DNA of 64,000 nucleotides. It comes from Paenibacillus_F chitinolyticus_A (lineage in GTDB: Bacteria; Bacillota; Bacilli; Paenibacillales; NBRC-103111). The position numbers and the translations under genes were made by a program. The notes beneath the pieces are model-generated. The model had not been told where the DNA came from and did not search any database. It saw only the letters and a list, made by a program, of their open reading frames with translations. Each line of letters opens with the position of its first letter. The first letter of the stretch is position 1. Below, piece by piece: positions 1-8,000 of the stretch. The stretch spans positions 2,356,001 to 2,420,000 of the forward strand of contig NZ_CP173427.1 of the NCBI RefSeq assembly GCF_045038035.1, read 5' to 3'.

Positions 1-981
1 GCCGCCCCGGGATGCGACCGTTCGCCTTCTCCGTCGGTAACCGTTGTGGATCCGCCGGCCGCCGGGACCGGCGAGAACATCGTGCTGGCGGGAATTCAGC
101 GCCTGGAGCAGTTCTATGGGATGGGCTGGAGCCCGCAGGGCGAACTTATCGGCATCTCGGGTGCTTCTCTGGTCGGGGCTCCCCTGGAGTTCCGGAATCT
201 TGCGGGAGACAAGATCCGCGATACGGGGATAAAGGGAGCGACAGGGGCGCAGATGGCGCCGGACGGGAAGAATGCCTGGGTGTATCACCGGTATGAGGGA
301 GCCGCGGATTTGTACAATCTGGAAACCGGCCGGATTATACGCACCGGGGCGCAAACCCGGGAGTTCCTGGGGGCGTGGATAGATAACAAGTCGTATCTGG
401 CTGTGCTCACGGAGCCGCAAGGACGGCTCGTCCAATTCGGAACCGACGGCGAAATGACGCGCGTCGAACACGAGAACGTGGAGTCCGGTATCGTTAAAGC
501 CGCATTAAAAGCCGGGAGGCTGTATGTTCTGAGCGGCGAACGGGAGCTGACCGTCACGGAAACGAATGGGAGCGGCGCCCGGATATGGACCCGGGGCGGC
601 GTGTCCGACTTCGCGCTGTCTCCGGACGGGAAGCAGATCGCCCTGGTCAGCGCGGCCGGACCCGATCAAAGCGCGCTCGTATTGGCCGATGCCGTGCGAG
701 GCGGCAGGGAGAAGACGGCAGCGAGGGGGCGTCTCCTTCAGCAGCCGTCGTGGTCCCCGGACGGAAGCCGGATCGCCTTCTCCGTATTCAGTCCCGATCA
801 AGGGATGACGGGACTTTACGTAATGGACGCGGACTCGGGCCGGATGATTCCCGTCTCGTATAAGCCTAATTTAAAAAGCGTCATTGACTGGAGTCCTTCG
901 GGTACTTCCTTCATGGTCAGCGAAGTTCTGTCCGGCGACATCGCGGACAACATGTTCACGACCATCTATCAATTAAAATAA
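1..981 (+). CDS. Beta-propeller (WD40/TolB-like) lipoprotein, 5' partial
   Basis: The frame is open from base 1 and begins AAPGC, which looks like the end of a lipoprotein signal peptide with its lipid-anchored Cys, so the real start lies left of the window. The GTG at 46 is therefore probably internal. The mature part has repeated blades with SPDG/APDG/SPSG motifs (for example SWSPDGSRIAFS and LSPDGKQIALV), typical of TolB/WD40-like propellers. It is probably an extracellular, membrane-anchored protein of unknown ligand. It reads into a second lipoprotein 30 bp downstream, suggesting one transcript. Fold class is fairly sure; function is unknown. Confidence 0.75.
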   Translation, partial: AAPGCDRSPSPSVTVVDPPAAGTGENIVLAGIQRLEQFYGMGWSPQGELIGISGASLVGAPLEFRNLAGDKIRDTGIKGATGAQMAPDGKNAWVYHRYEGAADLYNLETGRIIRTGAQTREFLGAWIDNKSYLAVLTEPQGRLVQFGTDGEMTRVEHENVESGIVKAALKAGRLYVLSGERELTVTETNGSGARIWTRGGVSDFALSPDGKQIALVSAAGPDQSALVLADAVRGGREKTAARGRLLQQPSWSPDGSRIAFSVFSPDQGMTGLYVMDADSGRMIPVSYKPNLKSVIDWSPSGTSFMVSEVLSGDIADNMFTTIYQLK

Positions 982-1011
982 GCAATCGGAAACGGAAAGA
1001 GTGAAGAGAGA

Positions 1012-2034
1012 TTGAAAGCGAACCTAGTCAAACAAGCGGGGGTCTGCGCCCTGCTGGCCGCATTCCTGCTCGCCGGCTGCGGAGCCCCGGAGCAGAATGT
1101 TCAAGTCAAAGAGCCATCCCGGCCGGACTCCGTCCGGACGGCTTCACCGAGCCCGGGAGCGGCTGCAAGCGGCAATGTCCTCGACAAGCTCCGGCTGAAA
1201 ATCTCCCAGGCCAAAGAAGCCAGGGAGGTCACGGCCTTCCTCGACGAGAATATGCCCAAAGCCGATAAAGCGACGGCCGATCAGATGTTTATCGAGCTGC
1301 AGAAGTTTTACGACACACATCTGCCCGGTTTGAACGCCAGTTTTACCGAAATGATGGGCCAGCCCGGAACGGCGGACAAAATGAGGGAAATCGGCTATCC
1401 CGCGGATTTCAACAAGGTCGTGAACGACGATACGCTGAAGCAGTGGCTGAAAAACCAGGCGGCCGCCAAGCTCCAGCTGTCGGATAAAGAGGGCAGTTAT
1501 TTCTGGAAAGTCGATTATGACGCGCTGAACAAGACGTATTCACCGTATGTATCGGACGATCTGAAGGCGTATCTGGCCATCCAGTCGCTTGAAACCGAGA
1601 CGCCTTTCCGTTCCGACGCCAGCCTGAAAATCTCGCGCGACGAGCTTGGGGAACGTACCTTGGCGGCGGAGAAGGCTCTGATCGCCTACCCGAAGGGGCA
1701 AAAAGCGGAAGAAATCAAAGCTCTCTACAGCGACTATTTGCACGAATATATTCATGGCTACCGCTATGAAGCGATCGAAGAACCGGGCATGAAGCTCATT
1801 CCGCTCGTGAAGCAGAGCTACGAGAAACTCGTCAAAAACAACCCGGATACGAAGACGGCCGGCATCGTGAAAGAATATTTGACGGTCATCAACGCGAACA
1901 AGGATGTTATTTATACCCCCGGGAAGAAAGGCGAAAGCGTCATCGGAGACCCCAAACCCGGCATCGAAACTTTCTGGAAGGGGCTTGACGCCCGTATCGC
2001 CGCCGCATTTCCGGATGTGAAAACCGCTAATTAA
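1012..2034 (+). CDS. Hypothetical lipoprotein
   Basis: A 340-residue protein that begins at TTG after a GAAGAGAG ribosome binding site. The first 23 residues form a basic and hydrophobic signal peptide ending in a lipobox (LAGC), so Cys23 should be lipidated and the protein anchored outside the membrane. A Pro/Ser-rich linker (about residues 30-52) leads to a mostly helical, charged body with no motif I recognise. It sits 30 bp after the propeller lipoprotein and 24 bp before the SLH protein, so the three are probably co-transcribed envelope genes. Confidence 0.75.
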   Translation: MKANLVKQAGVCALLAAFLLAGCGAPEQNVQVKEPSRPDSVRTASPSPGAAASGNVLDKLRLKISQAKEAREVTAFLDENMPKADKATADQMFIELQKFYDTHLPGLNASFTEMMGQPGTADKMREIGYPADFNKVVNDDTLKQWLKNQAAAKLQLSDKEGSYFWKVDYDALNKTYSPYVSDDLKAYLAIQSLETETPFRSDASLKISRDELGERTLAAEKALIAYPKGQKAEEIKALYSDYLHEYIHGYRYEAIEEPGMKLIPLVKQSYEKLVKNNPDTKTAGIVKEYLTVINANKDVIYTPGKKGESVIGDPKPGIETFWKGLDARIAAAFPDVKTAN

Positions 2035-2058
2035 AGAAATAAAAGGATGGGATGAAGG

Positions 2059-3078
2059 ATGAAACAGATAAAAAAATGGACAACCGCACTGACAGCCGGA
2101 GGCGTTCTGCTTCTGTCCCTGAACTCGACCACGCAGGCTCACTGGTTGTTTAAAGATATCGATCGTGTGGCCTGGGCTCAGGACAGCATTATCCATGCGT
2201 ACCAGATGAATGTCATCGACGGCATCGCCGATCAGGAATTCGCCCCGCAGAGCCAGGTTACCTGGGCACAGTTCATTAAAATGGCCGTGATGACCGACAA
2301 CCCGGCCTTTACGGCAGGCGGCGCAGGAAGCGGCAGCTGGTGGCAGCCGTACTTTGCGGAAGCGCAGCAGACGAAAGGCTTTATTGACGGCAGCGTGAAG
2401 AAAGAGAACATGAATAAGCCGATCTCCAGGCTTGAGCTCGCCCGAATCGTCAGCCGCATGATCGACCCGTCGCTCCGCTCAAAGCCGGTTGATGATAAAA
2501 CGGCCGCGGACGTCAGCCGGAAGAACGGAATCCTGCAAGGCAGAACCGATACCGACCTGGCGCTGGACCCGTATTTAACCCGGGCCGAGGCCGCCGTCAT
2601 TATCGACCGTCTCTTCGAGAAGAACGGCAGCTACGGCCAACGCCACGATATGCTGCTGGTTAAAGCGGAGAACGGCAAGTTCATCCTGAACGGATTGGCG
2701 GTAGGCCAGGCGGCGGATGAAGTTCACGCGCTGCTCGGCAAGCCGTTCGCAACCGGCCAGGACGAAGCGGACGGCAATCCGCAGGAAATTTATAAAAATT
2801 TCGTTGTCACTTATTACGAGGGTAAAGCAAGCCGGATCACGTTTAAAGCAGCAGACGATGACCTTCTGAAAGCCAAAAAAGATTTAAGCGGAGCGGCCGT
2901 CTTCCGGAATGCGGACACGAGTTTCTATTATTTCCCGGCGTCCGGCGAGCTTCTGACGGCAACGGACAGCACCGTTTATGTGCGCAAGGACAACAAGAAT
3001 TTTCCTTCATACGTCCAGGGAGGCGAGCTTAAAGCGGTGAACGAAGCGGCCAAAGCTTATCAGCAGCAGGTCCAATAA
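2059..3078 (+). CDS. SLH-domain cell-wall-anchored protein
   Basis: A 339-residue secreted protein with a signal peptide that probably ends at about residue 27 (TTQA). Three S-layer-homology domains follow at roughly 28-75, 88-132 and 140-190; characteristic stretches are VIDGIADQEFAPQSQVT, PISRLELARIVSRMI and YLTRAEAAVIIDRLF. SLH triplets normally bind pyruvylated secondary wall polymer. The C-terminal 150 residues form a domain I do not recognise, with a KNFVVTYYEGKASRITF segment resembling small lipoprotein-like beta domains. The ATG follows AAGGATGGGATGAAGG. A strong terminator follows, so this ends the envelope operon. Confidence 0.85.
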   Translation: MKQIKKWTTALTAGGVLLLSLNSTTQAHWLFKDIDRVAWAQDSIIHAYQMNVIDGIADQEFAPQSQVTWAQFIKMAVMTDNPAFTAGGAGSGSWWQPYFAEAQQTKGFIDGSVKKENMNKPISRLELARIVSRMIDPSLRSKPVDDKTAADVSRKNGILQGRTDTDLALDPYLTRAEAAVIIDRLFEKNGSYGQRHDMLLVKAENGKFILNGLAVGQAADEVHALLGKPFATGQDEADGNPQEIYKNFVVTYYEGKASRITFKAADDDLLKAKKDLSGAAVFRNADTSFYYFPASGELLTATDSTVYVRKDNKNFPSYVQGGELKAVNEAAKAYQQQVQ

Positions 3079-3095
3079 GTACATGAAAGAAGCCG

Positions 3096-3120
3096 AGCCG
3101 CGTTCTTCGCGGCTTTTTTC
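3096..3120 (+). terminator. Rho-independent terminator after SLH gene
   Basis: A perfect 7-bp stem AGCCGCG/CGCGGCT (3096-3102 with 3108-3114), a 5-nt loop and a T-run follow the SLH gene by about 20 bp. The 3121-3284 stretch to the next gene has AT-rich promoter-like sequence (for example TAAAAT near 3227) but no promoter I can define. Confidence 0.85.
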
Positions 3121-3284
3121 GCAACTCCCGGAACACGGGTTTATAATCGTAAAGGGGTTGCTTGATGCAGGTTTATCCCCTGCCAATGTACAATCTACAT
3201 CGTTTCTACATATTGTGCCGATAAAGTAAAATAGGGCCCGACCCGGCCCTAATCCGGGAATGCCAAGTAAAGGGGGAATCTGCC

Positions 3285-3977
3285 CTGAAAACGATTCTGG
3301 TCGTGGATGACGAAGACAAAATCAGGGAAGTCATCGTGTCTTATCTGCAAAAAGAAGGCTTTCGTACCGCCGAAGCGGGCAGCGGACAAGAAGCGCTGCA
3401 AACGGTCCGGCAAGGCGGCGTCGATCTGCTCGTTCTGGATCTGATGCTACCCGATATGGACGGAGAACAGGTTTGCAGGGAAATCCGGCGGTCCGATGCG
3501 GTACCGGTTCTCATGCTCACGGCCAAAGCTTCCAAGACGAATCAGATTCACGGTCTGTCGCTCGGAGCCGACGATTACTTGACGAAGCCGTTCGATCCGA
3601 GGGAGCTTGTGGCACGCGTGAGAGCTATTCTGCGGCGTTCGGACGACAGCCAGCTGCTGGCGGACCGCGTTTCTTTTCGGAACGGGCATATGGAGATCGA
3701 CTCGTTGAGGCAGGTTGTTTTTTGCCAAGGGGAGGCGGTCAGTCTGACGCCTATCGAATACAAACTTCTGATAGCGCTTGCGCGTTATCCCAAAAGAAGC
3801 TTTACGAGGGACGAGCTCGTCGATAAAATTATGGGTTTCGCCTACGACGGGGACGTGAGGACCATCGATCAGCATGTGAAGAACATCCGGCAGAAAATCG
3901 AAAAGGATCCGAAAAATCCCGTCTATATCCAGACGGTTTACGGAGCGGGATACCGTTTCTCCGGTGAGCTCAAGTGA
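3285..3977 (+). CDS. OmpR/PhoB-family response regulator (CTG start)
   Basis: Two-domain DNA-binding response regulator. The receiver domain has the acidic DDE cluster, phosphoacceptor LVLDLMLPDMDG, conserved Thr (LTAKA) and Lys (TKPFDPREL). The winged-helix effector ends in VYGAGYRFS. The first GTG in frame (3303) would cut off the conserved first strand. Reading from CTG at 3285 gives the canonical MKTILVVDDE and places an AGGGGG ribosome binding site 8 nt upstream; no ATG, GTG or TTG lies between. The gene overlaps the next kinase by 4 bp (GTGA), so the pair is a translationally coupled two-component system. It probably also controls the lipoprotein at 5224. Confidence 0.92.
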   Translation: MKTILVVDDEDKIREVIVSYLQKEGFRTAEAGSGQEALQTVRQGGVDLLVLDLMLPDMDGEQVCREIRRSDAVPVLMLTAKASKTNQIHGLSLGADDYLTKPFDPRELVARVRAILRRSDDSQLLADRVSFRNGHMEIDSLRQVVFCQGEAVSLTPIEYKLLIALARYPKRSFTRDELVDKIMGFAYDGDVRTIDQHVKNIRQKIEKDPKNPVYIQTVYGAGYRFSGELK

Positions 3978-5104
3978 AGAAGAAGCTGCATGTCCGGCTT
4001 GCTGTCATGATCGTCGCGATGGCTACGGGAATTCTGATCATCTCGACGGCGACCATTCTGATCAGCACGCATTATCATATCACGATGTACATGAATCAGG
4101 CGGACGGTGCGATGCACGATATGCCCCGGCTCAATACGCATCTGGAACAGGCCATCATGCAATCGGTGCTCTGGACGTTCCTGGGTTCGATCGTGCTGGC
4201 CGCCTGCATGGGCTTCTTCGTAGCGAAGCGGGTGTCGGCTCCCCTCGTGGAAATGAAGGCCGTGGCCGAGAAAATGACCCGAGGCCAGCTGGACAGCCGT
4301 ACCGCGGTGGGCGGAGACGACGAGCTGGCGGAGCTCGGGCGGTCGATCAACGAGCTGGCGGAGCAGCTGCAAAGGCTGGAGAAAATCCGCGTTACGATGA
4401 CCGAGGATATCGCCCATGAGCTCCGCACGCCTCTGGCGACTTTGAAAAGCCACATGAGGGCGCTGGAGGACGGTATCTGGGAGCCGACACCGGAGCGCAT
4501 CCATTCGTGTTACGAAGAGATCGTCCGCCTGGCCGATCTCATTAAGGAGCTGGAAGAGCTCAACGAACTGGACTCGCCGGTATTCCGGCTCACCCGGACG
4601 AAGGTGCCTCTGGACACCGTGATGGAGAAGGTGAAGGCATTTATGTCCGCCGCCTTCCTGGAAAAACGGATCCGCTTCACCGTCGACGCCCCCCGGAACG
4701 TGTACCTCGATGCCGACCCCGACCGTCTCACGCAAATTCTGGTCAATTTGCTCAGCAACGCCTTGACCTATACGCCTCCTGACGGGGAAGTGGCGCTCAA
4801 AGGCAGGCGTGCGGGAGACAAGGTGCTCATCACCGTCAAAGATACGGGCCCGGGTATACGGGAAAGCGATCTGCCGTACATTTTCGAGCGCTTTTACCGC
4901 GGCGACAAGTCGCGCAACCGCAGGTCCGGAGGCAGCGGGCTGGGACTTGCCATCGTCAGCAAGCTGGTGCAGGCGCACGGAGGCCGGATTTCCGCGGCCA
5001 ATGAAGGGGGTGCGGTTTTCCTAGTCACCCTTTCCGCAGCACAGCCGCCCCTTGCGGCACTAAAGACGCAGATTTTGCGGGAGCCGGATTTCGGAGACGA
5101 GTAA
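3974..5104 (+). CDS. Sensor histidine kinase with Met/His-rich external loop
   Basis: Membrane-bound class I sensor kinase of 376 residues. TM1 is about residues 9-31 and TM2 about 64-84, followed by HAMP (85-137), HisKA with DIAHELRTP (phosphoacceptor His148) and a HATPase with intact N box (NLLSNA), DTGPGI and GGSGLGLAIV. The roughly 32-residue loop between the helices carries four His and five Met (H33, H35, M38, M40, M47, H48, M50, H56, M62). Such density is unusual and suggests sensing of soft metals such as Cu or Ag. The start is GTG, overlapping the regulator's stop. The partner is the regulator at 3285. Confidence 0.93.
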   Translation: MKKKLHVRLAVMIVAMATGILIISTATILISTHYHITMYMNQADGAMHDMPRLNTHLEQAIMQSVLWTFLGSIVLAACMGFFVAKRVSAPLVEMKAVAEKMTRGQLDSRTAVGGDDELAELGRSINELAEQLQRLEKIRVTMTEDIAHELRTPLATLKSHMRALEDGIWEPTPERIHSCYEEIVRLADLIKELEELNELDSPVFRLTRTKVPLDTVMEKVKAFMSAAFLEKRIRFTVDAPRNVYLDADPDRLTQILVNLLSNALTYTPPDGEVALKGRRAGDKVLITVKDTGPGIRESDLPYIFERFYRGDKSRNRRSGGSGLGLAIVSKLVQAHGGRISAANEGGAVFLVTLSAAQPPLAALKTQILREPDFGDE

Positions 5105-5223
5105 CGGTTTAAAAAATAAAAATAAACGTTTGAGGGAGCTTCGCCTACACAGGTTCTTCATAATTGATGGGTACACTGATCAATAGAACCCATGAGAATT
5201 TTTGTGAAGGAGGCATCCGTCAA

Positions 5224-6591
5224 ATGAAAAAATGGATAGGTGTCGGGATGATAACCTTGACCGCATCGCTGGCTCTTACGGGCTGCTGGAACGATCCGTC
5301 CCAAAATACAGCCGGCGGAGCGGCGGCGACTCAGCCTGTTACGGCGGCGGGCGGCGGGGAAGCCGATTCGAAGGCACCCTGGATCGCGTCCAAGAACACG
5401 ACGCGCATCAATTCGAGCGATCCTTACGAGGCGGCGGTGCTCACCTCGCGTTCGCTGTGGATGGCCACCAGCGACGACAACCGCCCGGGAGGCGTCGTGC
5501 TCGTCAATCCCGAGGAGTGGCAGACCGCCCTCGCGAGTGCCGATCTGATTCATCATCCGAATAACGGACCGGTTCTTTTCGTTAACAAGGACGGTATTCC
5601 GGATGTAACCGTGCGGGAACTGAAACGTCTGAAACCGGCCGGAGTCGAATCCAACCGGGGCGTGCAGGCCATTCTCGTCGGGAATTTAGACCCTAAAGTG
5701 GAAAAACAGGCCAAGGAATTGGGCCTGAAAACGGACAAGATCCCGGCGGACAATCCCGCCGCGGCGGCAAAAGCGATCGATGCTTATTACGCGAAGGTAG
5801 CGAAAGAGAACCCGCCTTCCGTTATCGTAGGTTCCAGCGAGAACAAGGAATACACGATGCCGGCCGTCAATTGGATCTCCCATATGCCGGAGCCTCTGCT
5901 CTACGTGAGCAAGGATAAGGTTCCCCAAGAGACGATTGACGCTTTAAAAACGCGGGACGGCAAGGCGAACATCTACCTGCTCGGCCCGGACTCCGTCATT
6001 TCCGGAGCTGTCGAGAAACAGCTCGGCGAATACGGCAAAGTCGTGCGGATAGCGGGACAAAACCCCGTCGAGAACAGCATCGCGTTCGCCAAGTACAAGG
6101 ACCCGACAACGGGATTCGGCTGGGGAATCACGACACCGGGCCATAACTTCTCGCTGATCGGCAAGGAGAATCCGGATCTGGCCCTGGCTGCCGCCCCGTT
6201 CTCGCATCTCGGCAAGCACGCTCCTCTCATCTGGACGGAGAAGGACAAGCTGCCGGATTCCGTCATGGCGTACCTGATGTCCGTGCAGCCGAAGTACGAC
6301 AAGTCTCCCGTGGAAGGCCCGTTCAACCACGCGTGGCTTACGGGAGACGAGCGTTCGATTTCGGCTGCGGGCCAGGGCGAGATCGACTCGATGCTCGAAA
6401 TCGTCTCCAAGTCAGGCGCAGGCCACGGCGGCCACGGCGGCATGTCCGGTATGCCGGCCGCCGGTGACCAATCAGGGACAGTCGGCGGCGATGCGGGTAA
6501 AAATTCCGGCGCCGGCGGCGCAGCCGGAGCGGGCTCCGGTTCCGGTTCCGGGAAGACCGACATGCCGGGCATGTCTCATGCGGGCCATTAA
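5224..6591 (+). CDS. CWB2-like repeat lipoprotein with Gly/His/Met-rich tail
   Basis: The start is ATG 5224, six bases after the end of a GAAGGAGGCA site and giving a clean lipoprotein signal (LTGC, Cys20); the longer frame from 5164 has no such support. The body (about residues 50-390) has repeats resembling cell-wall-binding repeat 2, such as NSSDPYEAAVLTSRSLW, LASADLIHHPNNGPVLFVNK and AILVGNLDPKVEKQAKELG. The last 60 residues are low complexity with GGHGGHGGMSGMP and DMPGMSHAGH, a pattern seen in copper-binding tails. It follows the two-component genes by 120 bp on the same strand. Likely role: an anchored envelope protein, perhaps metal-binding. Fold call moderate, metal role inferred. 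Confidence 0.8.
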   Translation: MKKWIGVGMITLTASLALTGCWNDPSQNTAGGAAATQPVTAAGGGEADSKAPWIASKNTTRINSSDPYEAAVLTSRSLWMATSDDNRPGGVVLVNPEEWQTALASADLIHHPNNGPVLFVNKDGIPDVTVRELKRLKPAGVESNRGVQAILVGNLDPKVEKQAKELGLKTDKIPADNPAAAAKAIDAYYAKVAKENPPSVIVGSSENKEYTMPAVNWISHMPEPLLYVSKDKVPQETIDALKTRDGKANIYLLGPDSVISGAVEKQLGEYGKVVRIAGQNPVENSIAFAKYKDPTTGFGWGITTPGHNFSLIGKENPDLALAAAPFSHLGKHAPLIWTEKDKLPDSVMAYLMSVQPKYDKSPVEGPFNHAWLTGDERSISAAGQGEIDSMLEIVSKSGAGHGGHGGMSGMPAAGDQSGTVGGDAGKNSGAGGAAGAGSGSGSGKTDMPGMSHAGH

Positions 6592-6619
6592 CGGAAGTCG
6601 TCCGCCCGCATCAAACGAG

Positions 6620-6652
6620 AAAGAGAACGCCGGCGGCGTTCTCTTTGTTTTA
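6620..6652 (+). terminator. Terminator after CWB2-like lipoprotein gene
   Basis: An 11-bp perfect stem AAAGAGAACGC/GCGTTCTCTTT (6620-6630 with 6636-6646) with a CGGCG loop, followed by GTTTT. It closes the envelope/two-component unit. Confidence 0.85.
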
Positions 6653-6654
6653 AC

Positions 6655-6783
6655 AGCGAAACGACAAGAACGACCTGACGGGTAAACGTCGCCTTGCGTA
6701 GGAGATCGACAAGTTCCGTGACGGACACTACGTGCGCGTACATTTCAACGCGGAACCTGCAGTTGCAGCAGAACTTGATTGCA
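6655..6783 (+). pseudogene. Possible decayed small coding remnant
   Basis: One frame reads KRRLA, then an in-frame TAG, then EIDKFRDGHYVRVHFNAEP and AVAAELDCIKSR before the germination terminator. The composition looks protein-like (mixed charge, alternating hydrophobics), but there is no good start or ribosome binding site and a stop interrupts it. It may be a remnant of a small gene or chance. The rest of 6653-6791 shows nothing else. Confidence 0.25.
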
Positions 6784-6791
6784 TCAAATCG

Positions 6792-6822
6792 AGGCCAGCC
6801 CGTTTTTACGGGTTGGCCTTTC
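6792..6822 (-). terminator. Terminator of the ger operon
   Basis: An 11-bp stem AGGCCAGCCCG/CGGGTTGGCCT (one G:U) with a TTTTTTA loop lies 33 bp beyond the stop of gerC. The downstream flank on the minus strand (TCGATTT) is moderately T-rich. Confidence 0.6.
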
Positions 6823-6854
6823 TTCCGGCCGTTCTTGCGCTTCCGGCGGCTGTA

Positions 6855-8000
6855 CTACTCCACAACACCCGTGCGGAGCAGCTCCATGTTCAAATGGACA
6901 TCGACGGACATGGAGGACATTTTGTCATGCCAACCGCTTTTAGTCAGCTTGCCTCCACGTAGCGACTGGCGGTAGATCTCCCCGAAGCCGACGGGGTCTG
7001 TTTTTAATTCCGTCATTTTCGCGAGCACGCTTTCCATTTTCTTCGTGAATTCGTCGGTTACAAGCTTCTCTATCGTGCGCGTTACTTCGGATTCGGTTAA
7101 ATTGATTCCGGCGGAAATCTCCTCCAGAACGAATTTCAGCTTCATGTTCAGCTCGTAAGCGGGTTTTTCGCGGTCCGTCAGGCGGATTCCCTGCTTGGTA
7201 TCGACGATCCGGACTACCGTATGAATGTGCTCCCGCCGGTCCGCGTTATTTTCGCTCAAGTAAGGCTCCAGCTTATTCTTGTCGAGCTTAAGTTCGAAGG
7301 TGCTGGTCTTGAACCGGTTGCGGATCAGCTTCAGATAAGCGGCGTCGCTGTCGGACAGCATACCGACAAGTTTGTCGGATTGGAACAGGGCGGCCTTCTC
7401 GGACGCGATCGTTTCCCCTTTGCGGACAAAAACGGGAAGAACGGGATCTTTGCCGACGGAATAATAATCTCGCAGAAATTCGTGAAGCGTAGGTGAAATA
7501 ATTTGTCCTTCCAGCACATTCTGCTTGATCGTGTCGTACAAATACGTTCCGATATTACTGATGCTCCGGTACGGATACTGGAGAAGATCGGCGCTTTTCT
7601 CGGTGCTGATGCCCAGATATATTTTTGTGCCGATGGAAGGATCGCGGATCAGGGAATCGACGAGATCGATCAGCCCGTCGCGGGCGATCGCTTCCTCGTA
7701 CAAGACGACGCGCAGTTGGCCCAGCATCAGCTTTTTGGAGGATTTGCGGTTCTGGTCCTCCCGCAGCTTTTTGGTCGTGTAAGCCTGGTTGGCCAGAATC
7801 GTAGCCCGGTGACCGGATTCTTTATCCAGGGTATACATGACGGATGTGCCGCTGAGGAGACTGCCGGAGCCTTTGTCGTAACCCAGCGCCACCACAAGAC
7901 CGATTCTTTCGAAGACCCGCCTCTCCACACATCCAGTCGCAGCCAGAACCGTCACAAGGCCCAGTACGCAAAGCAGCCGAATGTTCACCCGGAGCCACAC
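6855..8000 (-). CDS. gerC: Ger(x)C-family spore germination lipoprotein
   Basis: A 381-residue lipoprotein with a hydrophobic leader and lipobox ATGC (Cys24), followed by the GerC N-terminal signature VERRVFERIGLVVALGYDK and the family pattern through TPTL-like LHEFLRDYYSVG. GerC subunits sit on the outer face of the spore inner membrane and are required for nutrient-receptor assembly. The predicted GTG start overlaps the 3' end of gerB by 16 bp, as in many ger operons. The C-terminal WHD-like region (FTKKMESVLAKMTELKTDPVGFG) is intact. Operon order A-B-C matches gerA-type receptors. Confidence 0.93.
   Translation of the reverse strand: MWLRVNIRLLCVLGLVTVLAATGCVERRVFERIGLVVALGYDKGSGSLLSGTSVMYTLDKESGHRATILANQAYTTKKLREDQNRKSSKKLMLGQLRVVLYEEAIARDGLIDLVDSLIRDPSIGTKIYLGISTEKSADLLQYPYRSISNIGTYLYDTIKQNVLEGQIISPTLHEFLRDYYSVGKDPVLPVFVRKGETIASEKAALFQSDKLVGMLSDSDAAYLKLIRNRFKTSTFELKLDKNKLEPYLSENNADRREHIHTVVRIVDTKQGIRLTDREKPAYELNMKLKFVLEEISAGINLTESEVTRTIEKLVTDEFTKKMESVLAKMTELKTDPVGFGEIYRQSLRGGKLTKSGWHDKMSSMSVDVHLNMELLRTGVVE

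Noticed and set aside
3938..4978. 346-residue minus-strand frame opposite the sensor kinase
   Set aside because: His/Arg-rich shadow; the plus strand has canonical kinase boxes.
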